Below, one piece after another: positions 23,007-31,524 of a DNA stretch of 64,000 nucleotides. The translations under genes and the position numbers were made by a program. Under the pieces are notes generated by a model that did not search any database, was not told where the DNA came from, and saw nothing but the letters and a program-made list of their open reading frames with translations. The stretch's first letter is position 1. Each line of letters starts with the position of its first letter. Source of the DNA: Streptomyces sp. Act143 (GTDB lineage: Bacteria; Actinomycetota; Actinomycetes; Streptomycetales; Streptomycetaceae); NCBI RefSeq assembly GCF_003143935.1, contig NZ_QFRX01000001.1, positions 4,382,228 through 4,446,227 on the forward strand, given 5' to 3'.

Positions 23007-23486
23007 ATGCATGTCATCCGTCGCGTCTCCTTCGACCACCCCGACGCCATCAAGCTCAATGACCAGGTCCAGGCCGAGTACGCCGTCCGCTACGGCGACG
23101 ACGGCGATGCCACTCCCCTGGCCCCGTCCGACTTCGAGCCGCCGAACGGCGTCTACCTCATCGCGTACGACGAGTTCGGCAGCCCGGTCGCCACGGGCGG
23201 CTGGCGCACGCAGGACGCCAATGACGAGGGGTACCGCGACGGGGATGCCGAGCTGAAGCGGATGTACGTCATAGAGCAGGCGCGGGGCAACGGTCTCGCC
23301 CGGCGCATCCTCGCCGCGCTGGAGGAGGACGCGCGGGCGGCGGGCCGGGTCCGCATGGTGCTGGAGACGGGGATCAAGCAGCCGGAGGCCATCGCGCTGT
23401 ACGCCTCCAGTGGGTACGAGCCGTGCGAGAAGTTCGGGTACTACCGCCACTACGAGTCGAGCCGCTGCTACGCGAAGGCGCTCTGA
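23007..23486 (+). CDS. GNAT family N-acetyltransferase
   Basis: A 159-aa GNAT protein. Motif A is ELKRMYVIEQARGNGLARRIL, positions about 86-106, with the acetyl-CoA loop (Q/R-x-x-G-x-G/A), followed by LETGIKQPEAIALYASSGYEPC (motif B). Substrate unknown. ATG at 23007 follows TACCGT by 7 nt and there is no Shine-Dalgarno, suggesting a leaderless message divergent from xthA. Confidence 0.9.
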   Translation: MHVIRRVSFDHPDAIKLNDQVQAEYAVRYGDDGDATPLAPSDFEPPNGVYLIAYDEFGSPVATGGWRTQDANDEGYRDGDAELKRMYVIEQARGNGLARRILAALEEDARAAGRVRMVLETGIKQPEAIALYASSGYEPCEKFGYYRHYESSRCYAKAL

Positions 23487-23488
23487 GC

Positions 23489-23694
23489 GTGCGGGCGTGC
23501 GGGCGTGCGGGCGTGGGGGCGTGGGGGGCGTGGGGGCGTGGGGGGCGTGCGGGGCGTGCGGGGCGTGCGGGGCATTGAGGCGCGTCTCCAAGCGCGTCGT
23601 TACGGCGTTACGGCGTTACGGCGTTCCGGCGTTCCGGCGTTCCGGCGTTCCGGTGAAGCTCAGCGCGGCGTTCCGGCGTTCCGGTGAAGCTCAG
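23489..23694. repeat. Short tandem repeats: GCGTGCGG-type and nine CGTTMCGG octamers
   Basis: 23489-23577 is built of GCGTGCGG/GCGTGGGG units. From 23598 there are three CGTTACGG and four CGTTCCGG octamers in perfect register to 23653, then TGAAGCTCAG, then two more CGTTCCGG (23669-23684) and a second TGAAGCTCAG. The last block contains the stop codon of the response-regulator gene. No gene is seen between 23487 and 23690. Confidence 0.9.
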
Positions 23695-24350
23695 CCTCTG
23701 AGGTAGGCCAGCACCGCCAGCACCCGCCGGTGCGTGTCCTCGGCAGGCGGCAGGTCGAGCTTGGTGAGGATCGAGCCGATGTGCTTGCCGACGGCCGCCT
23801 CGGACACCACCAGCGCCTTGGCTATGGCGCCGTTGGACCTGCCCTCGGCCATGAGCGCCAGCACCTCCCGCTCGCGCGGGCTGAGCCGGGCGAGCGGATC
23901 GCGCCGGCGGCGCAGCAGCTGCCGTACGACCTCGGGGTCCACGACCGTGCCCCCGGCCGCCACTCGTCGCAGCGCGTCCACGAACTCCTCGACCTGCCCC
24001 ACCCGGTCCTTGAGGAGATAGCCGACCCCGGTGCCGTCCCCGGAGTCGAGGAGCTCGGCGGCGTACGCCCGCTGCACGTACTGGCTGAGGACCAGCACCG
24101 GCAGTCCGGGCCGCTCCTGGCGCAGTTTCACCGCCGCGTGCAGCCCTTCCTCCTGGAAGCCGGGCGGCATGCGGACGTCCGTCACGACCACGTCGGGTGC
24201 GTGCTCGGCGACGGCGGCGAGGAGGGCGTCCGCGTCACCGACGGCGGCCACCACCTCGTGCCCGAACCGGGTGAGCAGACCGACGAGTCCGTCGCGCAGC
24301 AGCACGCTGTCCTCGGCGAGGACTATCCGCAGGTCTCGGTCGGCCGGCAA
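23691..24350 (-). CDS. LuxR/NarL-type response regulator
   Basis: A 219-aa two-component regulator. The receiver domain has acidic residues in LAEDSVLL, phospho-acceptor Asp58 in VVVTDVRMPPG and Lys in YLLKDR. The LuxR helix-turn-helix is LSPREREVLALMAEGRSNGAIAKAL (residues about 154-178). The TTG start at 24350 is supported by GGAG five bases upstream and overlaps the end of the kinase gene by 28 nt, so expression is coupled. The partner kinase and a divergent ABC exporter make a sensing/export module. The stop codon lies in an octamer-repeat tract. Confidence 0.9.
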   Translation of the reverse strand: MPADRDLRIVLAEDSVLLRDGLVGLLTRFGHEVVAAVGDADALLAAVAEHAPDVVVTDVRMPPGFQEEGLHAAVKLRQERPGLPVLVLSQYVQRAYAAELLDSGDGTGVGYLLKDRVGQVEEFVDALRRVAAGGTVVDPEVVRQLLRRRRDPLARLSPREREVLALMAEGRSNGAIAKALVVSEAAVGKHIGSILTKLDLPPAEDTHRRVLAVLAYLRG

Positions 24351-25594
24351 GGGATCTCCACTCGCAGCAGGGTCGGTCCGCCCGGCGGGCTGGACAGGAA
24401 GAGCATGCCATCGAGCACTGACACCCGGTCGGCGAGACCGGTCAGCCCGGTGCCGCCGGCGCTGTCCGCGCCCCCGCGCCCGTCGTCCCGGATCTCGAGC
24501 GTCAACCGCTCCTTGGCGTGACCGCCGCTGACGACGGCCCCGCTCGCCCCGCTGTGCTTGGCGACGTTGGCGAGGGCCTCGCAGACGACGAAGTACGCGG
24601 CGGACTCGACGGGTTGCGGCAGCCGCCGGGGCAGGTCGAGGCGGACGTCGACCGGGATCGCGCTGCGGTCGGCCGCGTCGGCGACGGCGGCTTCGAGACC
24701 GTAGTCGGCGAGGACCTTGGGGTGGATGCCGTGGATGAGTTCACGCAGTTCCGCGAGGGCCTTCTCGGCCTCGCCGTGGGCCGTGGCGAGCTGGTCGGCG
24801 AGGGGGCCCGGCGGGACGTCCAGACGGGCGAGGCCGAGGCGCATGGTGAGGGCGACAAGCCGTTGTTGTGCGCCGTCGTGCAGATCGCGCTCGATCCGGC
24901 GCCTTTCCGCCTCGAAGGCGTCCACCAGCCGCACGCGCGAGCGCACGAGTTCAGCCACCCGCGCACTGTCTTCCACACGCGCCCCAAGGAGCGCCTTCGC
25001 CACCTCCGCGCGCGCCCCGGCGGCCGCACCCAGCACGTACGCCCCCGCCAGGAGCAACACGCCCCCGGCCAGCGCGGCCCCGGTCGCGGCCGGCCAGGTG
25101 TCGACCGTCCACAGCTTGACCACCTTCGCCTCACCGTCGGCGGCGACCAGCAGCGGCGTCGCGATCAGGAACAGCGGCACGCCGGCCGCGAAGGTGACGA
25201 CGAGCGCGTCCAGCGGCCACAGCACGAGCGCCAGCAGCAGGGCGTACGCCAACTCCCGCCAGGTCTCCCGCTCCTTGAGCCGTACGGCGAGCCAGCGCGC
25301 GAGCCCCGGCGCGTCCGGCACCCGATGGCGCCCCGCGGGCACGTCCCCCACCCCGGCCGCCCGCACCCGCCACCGCTCCACCGCGGTCACCGGAATCCCG
25401 GACAGCGCGGTGAGCACGAGCAATGGCAGCCCGACGAGGACGACGGCCGTCGCCGCCCCCACGACGGCCCCGGCGACGATCCCGACCAGCACGACCGCCC
25501 CGAACAGCGCTCCGCCGACCAGGAACGCGACCGACCGCCACGGCCACGCCGACCTCAGATATCCGCGCCCGCCGAGCGCCTGCCACACCGTCAT
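24323..25594 (-). CDS. Sensor histidine kinase (HisKA_3 type) with multi-TM sensor domain
   Basis: A 423-aa kinase. Residues 20-190 contain four or five membrane helices resembling the actinobacterial putative-sensor domain. The dimerisation/phosphoacceptor helix is ERRRIERDLHDGAQQR with His239. The HATPase has an N-box (CEALANVAKHSGA) and a glycine box (DDGRGGADSAGGTGLTGLADRV). ATG at 25594 is preferred over an upstream in-frame GTG (25603) because TACCGT lies exactly 7 nt before the ATG and no Shine-Dalgarno exists: a leaderless start. The next gene is its response regulator, overlapping by 28 nt. Confidence 0.9.
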   Translation of the reverse strand: MTVWQALGGRGYLRSAWPWRSVAFLVGGALFGAVVLVGIVAGAVVGAATAVVLVGLPLLVLTALSGIPVTAVERWRVRAAGVGDVPAGRHRVPDAPGLARWLAVRLKERETWRELAYALLLALVLWPLDALVVTFAAGVPLFLIATPLLVAADGEAKVVKLWTVDTWPAATGAALAGGVLLLAGAYVLGAAAGARAEVAKALLGARVEDSARVAELVRSRVRLVDAFEAERRRIERDLHDGAQQRLVALTMRLGLARLDVPPGPLADQLATAHGEAEKALAELRELIHGIHPKVLADYGLEAAVADAADRSAIPVDVRLDLPRRLPQPVESAAYFVVCEALANVAKHSGASGAVVSGGHAKERLTLEIRDDGRGGADSAGGTGLTGLADRVSVLDGMLFLSSPPGGPTLLRVEIPCRPTETCG

Positions 25595-25710
25595 GGAGAT
25601 CACGGTAGGAGCCGGGCGGGGCGGGCGGAATCCGTCCAGGCGGAGAGCCGGGGGTATGCCTGGCCCTACCCCAAGTCTCAGTTCTGCCGCACTGCCCCGC
25701 GGCACGGCCG

Positions 25711-25740
25711 CACGGTTTCGTGGAGCCCTCCCACGGTTTC
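25711..25740 (+). promoter_or_regulatory. Direct repeat CACGGTTTC x2, candidate response-regulator site
   Basis: CACGGTTTC occurs at 25711-25719 and 25732-25740, 21 bp apart start to start (two helical turns), ending 23 nt before the ABC gene ATG. Same-face direct repeats are typical for dimeric response-regulator binding. GATGAGGG follows as ribosome-binding site. Confidence 0.5.
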
Positions 25741-25763
25741 TCTTCCACACTCGATGAGGGCAG

Positions 25764-26492
25764 ATGACGATCCGACTGACGTCCGTCAACAGGCGATACG
25801 GCGACGGTGCGGGCGGGGTGAGAGCACTGGACGACGTCTCGCTCACCTTCCCCAGGGGCACCTTCACCGCGGTCATGGGGCCGTCCGGCTCGGGCAAGTC
25901 GACGCTGTTGCAGTGCGCGGCCGGCCTGGACCGGCCGACCTCGGGTTCGGTACGCATCGGGGACACGGAGCTGACCGGGCTGAGCGAGCGGCGCCTGACC
26001 CTGCTGCGCCGGGAGCGCGTCGGCTTCGTCTTCCAGTCGTACAACCTCCTGCCTTCCCTGACCGCCGAGCAGAACGTCGTCCTGCCGCTGCGGTTGGCCG
26101 GCCGGCGCGTGTCGAAGGCACGCGCGCGTGAGGCGCTGCGACGGGTCGGGCTCGGCGACCGCGCCCGGCACCGCCCCGATCGGCTCTCCGGCGGCCAGCA
26201 GCAGCGGGTGGCCCTGGCCCGTGCCCTGATCACCCGCCCCGAGGTGCTCTTCGCCGACGAACCTACCGGCGCCCTGGACACGCGCACGGGCCACGAGGTG
26301 CTGTCCCTGCTGCGCGAGCTGGTCGACGCGGAGGACCGCACGATCGTCATGGTCACGCACGACCCGGTGGCCGCGTCCTGCGCCGATCGTGTCGTCTTCC
26401 TGGTCGACGGCCGTGTGCACGGGGAGCTGACGGGGCCGTCGGCGGCCGACGTGGCCACCCGAATGACCACGCTGGAGGCGGCCCCGTGCTGA
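25764..26492 (+). CDS. ABC transporter ATP-binding protein (MacB/LolD type)
   Basis: A 242-aa ATPase of the 3.A.1.122-like family. Walker A is GPSGSGKST, the Q-loop region is FVFQSYNLLPSLTAEQNV, the signature is LSGGQQQRVA, Walker B is VLFADEPTGALD and the switch is VTHD. Such ATPases pair with FtsX-like permeases in efflux or peptide-antibiotic resistance. The gene is divergent from the kinase/regulator pair. Its stop overlaps the permease start by 7 nt (GTGCTGA). Confidence 0.93.
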   Translation: MTIRLTSVNRRYGDGAGGVRALDDVSLTFPRGTFTAVMGPSGSGKSTLLQCAAGLDRPTSGSVRIGDTELTGLSERRLTLLRRERVGFVFQSYNLLPSLTAEQNVVLPLRLAGRRVSKARAREALRRVGLGDRARHRPDRLSGGQQQRVALARALITRPEVLFADEPTGALDTRTGHEVLSLLRELVDAEDRTIVMVTHDPVAASCADRVVFLVDGRVHGELTGPSAADVATRMTTLEAAPC

Positions 26493-29065
26493 CCCTCGCC
26501 GTGCGCACCCTGCGCTCCCGCTGGACCACCTTCACCGGCAGCTTCGTCGCCCTGTCCCTGGGCGTCGCCCTGCTCACGGTGATGGGCCTGACGCTCGCCT
26601 CCTCCCTCCACGCCCCCGAGCGTGAACCGGAGCGTTTCGCCGCGGCCCCGGCCGTGGTGCAGGGCGAGACCACACTGCGCGTACCCACCCCGATCGGCGA
26701 CCGTACCCAGACCCTGGCTCACCCCCGCCCGGTACCGCCGAAGACGGTGGCCGCGCTGCGCAAGCTCGGCAAGGTCACCCAGGACCGCACCTTCGCCGTA
26801 GGCGACGGCGACGCACGCGAGGGCGCGGGAGCGGGAGCGAAAGGGGGCGCGGGAGCGGGCGCGGGAGCGGGCGGGAAAGGGGGCGCGGGCGACGGACTGA
26901 TCGGCCACCCTTGGCCGACCGCGGCCTTCGCCCCGTACCGCCTGACGGCAGGCCGTCCGCCCCGGGCCGCGGACGAAGTGGTGGCCACGGGCGACGGCAT
27001 GGCCGTGGGAGAGCGTGTGCGCACGGCGCACGGCACGGTGCGGGTCGTGGGGACGGCGCGTGTGGTCCAGACGAAGGGCGCGAACGGCGCGGTGCGCGCC
27101 CCCGTCTTCGAGAACGCGCTCTTCTACACCGACGCGCGCGCCACGGAGTTGGCCCCGGTCAGCACACAACTAGTGGTCGAGGCGCCCCCGCAGGCGGTAC
27201 GCCGGGTGGTGGCCTCATCAAGCACGGTCTCCTCCGGGGCCGTCTTCTCCGGGACGGTCTCCTCCGGGGCGGGGGCCCGGGTCCTGGTCGGCTCCGAACG
27301 GCGGCTCGCCGACGCGGACCCCGACCGGGACGCCGAGGCCCTGACGACGCTCAACGCCCTCTTCGGCACGGCCGGCGGCGTGACCGGCTTCGTGTCGGTG
27401 TTCGTCGTGGCGTCCACCTTCGCGTTCGCGGTGGTGCAGCGCCGCAGGGAGTTCGGCCTGCTGCGCACCGCGGGCGCGACACCGGGCCAGGTCCGCCGCA
27501 CGGTGCTGGCGGAGGCGCTGCTGGTGGGTGTCGTAGCGTCGGCGGCGGGCTGCGCACTGGGGGCGTACGCCGCCCCATGGCTGGCGGAGCGGGTGGTGGA
27601 GGGTGGCATCGCACCGGCCTGGTTCACGATCGGCGACCACGTGTGGCCGTACCAGACGGCGTTCTGGACGGGCCTGCTGGTGGCGGTGAGCGGCGCGACG
27701 GCCGCCTCCTGGCGGGCTGGCCGCACCGCCCCGACCCAGGCCCTGCGCGAGGCCGCGGCAGACGAGCGGCCCCTGACGCGGGCCCGACTCCTGTGCGGGG
27801 CGGCCCTGTTGCTGACGGCGGCGGTCACCCTCGCACTCGCGCTGCTGACGGACCCGGGCGACCTGCTGCACCGCAAGACGTACACCAGCCGCCCGCTGCT
27901 CCTGATCACGGCGACGGCTCTTCTGTCACCCCTCCTGATCCGCCCCCTGATCCGGCTCCTCACCCCGCGCGGCATGCTGGTCCGCGCCACCACCACGACC
28001 GCCGCACGCCGCACAGCCGCCCTCGCCGCCCCCGTCCTGGTCACGGTGGCCCTGACGGGCTCGCTGCTGGGCGCGACGGCGACCCTCGACGACGCGCGCG
28101 CCGCGGAGGCCCGGGAACGGACACACGCCGACTTCGTGATGACATCGGAAACCGGCCTGGAGGCCCGCACTCTGGACCGTCTGCGCACGGTCCCGGGCGC
28201 CGAGGTCTCACCGACCGCGTCGAGCGAGGTGTACGTCCTGGAGGAGGGCGTGGCCCTGGTCAAGTCCGAGGCGCGGGCGGCCGATCCGAAGCTGCTGACC
28301 ACGACCACCGCCCTCCCGCTGACCGCCGGGCGGATCGGTGACCTCTCCGACGGCTCGATCATCGTCAACGAGGAGTGGGCACGGCACGAGGTCGGCGCAC
28401 GCGTCACCGTCTGGCTCGGCGACGGCACCCGCAGATCCCTGCGCATCGCCGCGGTGATGCCGGTCGGGACGGGCGACAACGGGGTCTACGTCACCCCGGC
28501 CAACGCGCCCGGGGCGGTGGTGGACCGGGTGGAGGTGAGGGTGAAGGAGGGCGCCGACGCGACGTCGGTCCGGGCGGCCCTGCGCTCGGCGGCCCCCGGG
28601 GCGACGCTGCTCACCCGCGACGCGTGGCTGGCCGCCGCCCACCCCACGCCCGGCCTCATGTCCGGCGACGCGACCACGCGCCTCGGTCACTTCCTGGTCC
28701 TGGGCATAGCGCTCCTCTACACGGCCCTCTCCCTCGCCAACACCCTCCTGATGGCGACGTCCGACCGCGCCCGCGAACTGACGGCCCTGCGACTGGCCGG
28801 AGCGACGCACGCCCAGGTGCTCCGTCTCGTGACCCTGGAGTCCCTGACGGTGGTCGCGGTCGGCGCGATCCTGGGCCTGCTGGTGACCACCGTCAACCTC
28901 GCCGGCATGTGGGCCGCCCTCGGCCTGCAGTCGGTACGGTCCCCGATCCACGTCCCCTGGCCGGAACTCGGCGCGACAGCCGCGGCCTGCGCCCTGCTGG
29001 CCGTCGCCGCGGCGGTGATCCCGGCGGGTCTGGCACTACGGGGTCCTGCCGGCGGTCGACGGTAA
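26486..29065 (+). CDS. FtsX-like ABC transporter permease
   Basis: An 859-aa permease with an N-terminal TM, a large extracytoplasmic domain (about 40-290), a first FtsX helix trio (about 300-410) with QRRREFGLLRTAGATPGQ, a second pair of TMs, another soluble domain, and a C-terminal FtsX trio with ARELTALRLAGATHAQVLRL. Residues about 112-135 are an Ala/Gly/Lys low-complexity insertion encoded by a GGGGGCGCGGGAGCGGG-type repeat near 26822-26892. The context (kinase, regulator, ATPase) suggests antimicrobial or envelope-stress export. A second low-complexity stretch (SSSTVSSGAVFSGTVSSG) sits near residue 245. Confidence 0.92.
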   Translation: MLTLAVRTLRSRWTTFTGSFVALSLGVALLTVMGLTLASSLHAPEREPERFAAAPAVVQGETTLRVPTPIGDRTQTLAHPRPVPPKTVAALRKLGKVTQDRTFAVGDGDAREGAGAGAKGGAGAGAGAGGKGGAGDGLIGHPWPTAAFAPYRLTAGRPPRAADEVVATGDGMAVGERVRTAHGTVRVVGTARVVQTKGANGAVRAPVFENALFYTDARATELAPVSTQLVVEAPPQAVRRVVASSSTVSSGAVFSGTVSSGAGARVLVGSERRLADADPDRDAEALTTLNALFGTAGGVTGFVSVFVVASTFAFAVVQRRREFGLLRTAGATPGQVRRTVLAEALLVGVVASAAGCALGAYAAPWLAERVVEGGIAPAWFTIGDHVWPYQTAFWTGLLVAVSGATAASWRAGRTAPTQALREAAADERPLTRARLLCGAALLLTAAVTLALALLTDPGDLLHRKTYTSRPLLLITATALLSPLLIRPLIRLLTPRGMLVRATTTTAARRTAALAAPVLVTVALTGSLLGATATLDDARAAEARERTHADFVMTSETGLEARTLDRLRTVPGAEVSPTASSEVYVLEEGVALVKSEARAADPKLLTTTTALPLTAGRIGDLSDGSIIVNEEWARHEVGARVTVWLGDGTRRSLRIAAVMPVGTGDNGVYVTPANAPGAVVDRVEVRVKEGADATSVRAALRSAAPGATLLTRDAWLAAAHPTPGLMSGDATTRLGHFLVLGIALLYTALSLANTLLMATSDRARELTALRLAGATHAQVLRLVTLESLTVVAVGAILGLLVTTVNLAGMWAALGLQSVRSPIHVPWPELGATAAACALLAVAAAVIPAGLALRGPAGGRR

Positions 29066-29114
29066 CGGCCGGACCGCTGGACGGCGGACGTCTGGTCCTC
29101 GTGTACGCATGGCA

Positions 29115-29148
29115 AGAGCCCCTGTCGGCTTTCGCCGACAGGGGCTCT
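29115..29148. terminator. 15-bp hairpin between the permease and tRNA-Ala
   Basis: AGAGCCCCTGTCGGC and its complement close a 4-nt loop. Read on the minus strand the loop is C(GAAA)G, an extra-stable tetraloop, so it probably terminates the tRNA transcript and also the plus-strand permease gene. Confidence 0.85.
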
Positions 29149-29156
29149 ATGCTGCG

Positions 29157-29230
29157 TGGACCTGAGGGGATTTGAACCCCTGGCCCCCTCGATGCGAACG
29201 AGGTGCGCTACCGGACTGCGCCACAGGCCC
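29157..29230 (-). tRNA. tRNA-Ala (anticodon CGC)
   Basis: A 74-nt cloverleaf can be folded completely. The acceptor stem GGGCCTG/CAGGTCC contains the G3-U70 pair that defines alanine identity. The D-stem is GCGC/GCGC, the anticodon stem CCTCG/CGAGG with loop TTCGCAT (anticodon CGC reading GCG), and the T-stem AGGGG/CCCCT with loop TTCAAAT. The discriminator base is A. The 3' CCA is not encoded. The gene decodes one of the most used alanine codons of a high-GC genome. Confidence 0.97.
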
Positions 29231-29240
29231 TTGCAACGAG

Positions 29241-29274
29241 TGAAACCTTAGCACCCCGATCGGGGTGCTTGGAA
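29241..29274 (-). promoter_or_regulatory. tRNA-Ala promoter with a 20-bp perfect palindrome in the spacer
   Basis: On the minus strand TTCCAA (29274-29269) and TAAGGT (29250-29245) are 18 nt apart, a housekeeping-type promoter about 15 nt before the tRNA. The spacer is almost wholly AGCACCCCGATCGGGGTGCT (29250-29269), a perfect palindrome that could instead be the terminator of the upstream sepX gene. Confidence 0.5.
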
Positions 29275-29380
29275 ATCCGTTCCCTGCCAGGCCAGGGAGC
29301 CCAGCCGCAGACGGGTGCAACGGGGAGACCACCGGTCGAGCACGGCAGGCAGGGGGGCACCGGAAGCAGCGCCGCCTCGG

Positions 29381-30673
29381 CTACTCGTTGGCCGCCCGCG
29401 GCCGGTCCCCGTCCTCGTACTGATCGAACAACGGCGTACGCCCCCGCTCCCGGGCCCGCCGCGCGGACGCGGCCCGACGAGCGTCACTGCGCCCGTCCCC
29501 GTCCGTCCTGTCCTCGGCGGACCCGGCGGCTTCCGCGTGGGGCGCCTGCTCCAGTTCCCCGTCCGCCCCCGAGCCGTCCTGCCCGCCGAGGCCCTCCGCA
29601 CCGGAACCGTGCGCCTCGCGGTCCGCCGCGACGGAGCTCGACCGCGCCGAACTCCACGCGTCCGGCGCCCCCAGGTCCACATCTGCCGTGGCCCGCGGAG
29701 CGACCGGCGCCGTCACATACGTCGGCAACGGCACCGGCACCGGCTCCCAGCTGTCCCCGCGCCCCGGCCGCCGCTGCCGCTCCCGCTGCTGGTCGACCCA
29801 CTCCGCATGATCGGTCTGCTCCACAAGCGCGCGCCGGTCGGCGGCGAGCGCCGAGAGGCCGGGGTCCTGCTCCGGCTCTGGCCCCTCGTCCGGTTCGTCG
29901 GCGTCGGCGGGGGCGTCCGCGGACGGCCGCCGACGCGGTTGCCGCGCGCGCTCCTTCAGGTGCTGTGCCGCTGCCTCCGCCCGGCGGCGGTCCATCTGAA
30001 AGGCGAACCGGCGGCGTTCCTGGGAGCGCAGGTAGGCGATGTACGCGCTGAGCAGCACGGCGGGCACGCCGGGCGCCCAGAGGAACGCGAGCCCTCCGAC
30101 GGCGGCGACGATCGCACCGAGCGTGAAGGCGAGGAAGAGCGCGATGGTGGTGCGCCTCCGGCGCGCGAGCACCTTCGTGCGCCGGGCGCGCGCGGCGGCG
30201 GCCTCTGCCGAGGGCGTGCGCCGGGGAGTGGGCACGGGTCTGCGCGCTGGCGCGGACCCGGATGCGGGCGCCGGTCCGGGCGCGGATGCGGGCGCCGGCT
30301 CGGCTGCTCGTTCGCGCGCCGGTTCGCGCACCGCTTCCCGGCGCCCGGGCGCCGGGGCTTCCGCGCGCGCCTGGACCTCCGCACGCACCTGTGGACGCGT
30401 CGGAGGTACGGCAAAGGCCCGGACGTCCACCGAGTCGGTGACGGCATCCGGGTCGACGGCGCTGGGCTCCTCCTCCTCGGTGGAGCGCGCTCGCAGGTCC
30501 TTGGCGTACCGGCGCTCCATCCCCGCCCGTCCGGACAGCAACCGGATGGCGGTGCTGAAGCGTTCCGTCGGACGGGCCTCGTTCAGCTCGTCCTGCCTAC
30601 GGAGCCACATCGGCACCAAGTAGGCGGCCCAGGCCCCGACAATGACTGCGTAGATGAGGCCGCTGCTGCTCAC
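29381..30673 (-). CDS. sepX: SepX/GlpR-type divisome membrane protein
   Basis: A 430-aa protein: a short N-terminal TM (residues 5-22, SSSGLIYAVIVGAWAAYLVP), a conserved RRQDELNEAR patch, a long disordered Ala/Pro/Arg/Glu linker, a two-helix membrane hairpin (about 175-215, then RRRFAFQMDRRRAE), and an acidic disordered tail. This architecture and its place in a cluster with rimJ-like GNAT, moeA and galU match SepX of Streptomyces and GlpR of corynebacteria, the membrane partner of a MoeA-like protein in cell division. GTG at 30673 follows TACCGT by 7 nt (leaderless pattern). The 186-nt region upstream is relatively A+T-rich. Confidence 0.75.
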   Translation of the reverse strand: MSSSGLIYAVIVGAWAAYLVPMWLRRQDELNEARPTERFSTAIRLLSGRAGMERRYAKDLRARSTEEEEPSAVDPDAVTDSVDVRAFAVPPTRPQVRAEVQARAEAPAPGRREAVREPARERAAEPAPASAPGPAPASGSAPARRPVPTPRRTPSAEAAAARARRTKVLARRRRTTIALFLAFTLGAIVAAVGGLAFLWAPGVPAVLLSAYIAYLRSQERRRFAFQMDRRRAEAAAQHLKERARQPRRRPSADAPADADEPDEGPEPEQDPGLSALAADRRALVEQTDHAEWVDQQRERQRRPGRGDSWEPVPVPLPTYVTAPVAPRATADVDLGAPDAWSSARSSSVAADREAHGSGAEGLGGQDGSGADGELEQAPHAEAAGSAEDRTDGDGRSDARRAASARRARERGRTPLFDQYEDGDRPRAANE

Positions 30674-30859
30674 GCCTCACACGGTAGAGGGGTTTGCGTG
30701 AGGCCATCCGCCAATTGGGCCGGTGTGTCGCACGATCTGGCTGATATTTCGAGCTTTTTTTGTGATCGATGCGATCAGCAGGCCACCGGGGGCGCGAATT
30801 TAATGCCCTGAGACGGTCGCCGACCGATCATTCTCGAACACTTATTCAATTTCTTGGGC

Positions 30860-31504
30860 CTACGCGGGATTCCCCGGGGTGTTCTGCGGGTTCCGGGGCG
30901 CGGTGTGCGGCGCCTTCTGTGAGCGTGCCCGCTGCCAGCGCGCGAGCAACCCCTCGGGCACCTCTTCCGCCGTGAGCGCGAAGACGAGATGGTCCCGCCA
31001 GGCTCCGTCGATGTGGAGATAACGGGGCCTGAGACCCTCCTCACGGAATCCGAGTTTCTCCACGACGCGTCGGCTGGGCCCGTTCTCGGGGCGAATGCAG
31101 ACCTCGATGCGATGCAGGCCGACGGTCCGGAAACAGTGGTCCACGACAAGCGCCACCGCCGACGGCATCACACCGCGGCCGGCCACCGCCTCGTCCACCC
31201 AGTAGCCGACGTGCCCCGAGCACATCGAGCCCCAGGTGATCCCGGCGACGGTCAACTGCCCGACAAGCCGCCCCTGGTACTCGATGACGAACGGCAGCAT
31301 CCGGCCCGCGTGCGCCTCGGACCGCAGATGACGCACCATCTGTCGGTAGGTCGGCCGGTGCGCGATCGGCCCGCTGGGCGTGGGCGGCGGGATGGTCGCC
31401 TCCCAGGGGCGCAACCAGTCGCGGTTGCGCCGGTTGACCTCGCGCCATGCCCGCTGGTCGCGCATCTTTATCGGCCTCAGGACGACATCGCCGTCCGCGA
31501 GCAC
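30860..31504 (-). CDS. RimJ/RimL-type GNAT acetyltransferase
   Basis: A 214-aa GNAT: motif C near VVLRPIKMRDQRAW, motif A around VGYWVDEAVAGRGVMPSAVALVV and motif B HRIEVCIRPENGPSRRVVEKLGFREEG resemble ribosomal-protein acetyltransferases, which acetylate protein N-termini. The start is uncertain. GTG at 31504 has no ribosome-binding site, whereas the frame stays open upstream with family-like residues (ELNSPSWPVV) but no standard start codon; there the codon before GAG-CTG is TGT. Such a GNAT is regularly found between sepX/glpR and moeA in actinobacteria. Confidence 0.85.
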   Translation of the reverse strand: MLADGDVVLRPIKMRDQRAWREVNRRNRDWLRPWEATIPPPTPSGPIAHRPTYRQMVRHLRSEAHAGRMLPFVIEYQGRLVGQLTVAGITWGSMCSGHVGYWVDEAVAGRGVMPSAVALVVDHCFRTVGLHRIEVCIRPENGPSRRVVEKLGFREEGLRPRYLHIDGAWRDHLVFALTAEEVPEGLLARWQRARSQKAPHTAPRNPQNTPGNPA

Positions 31505-31524
31505 GACGGGCCAGGATGGGCTGT

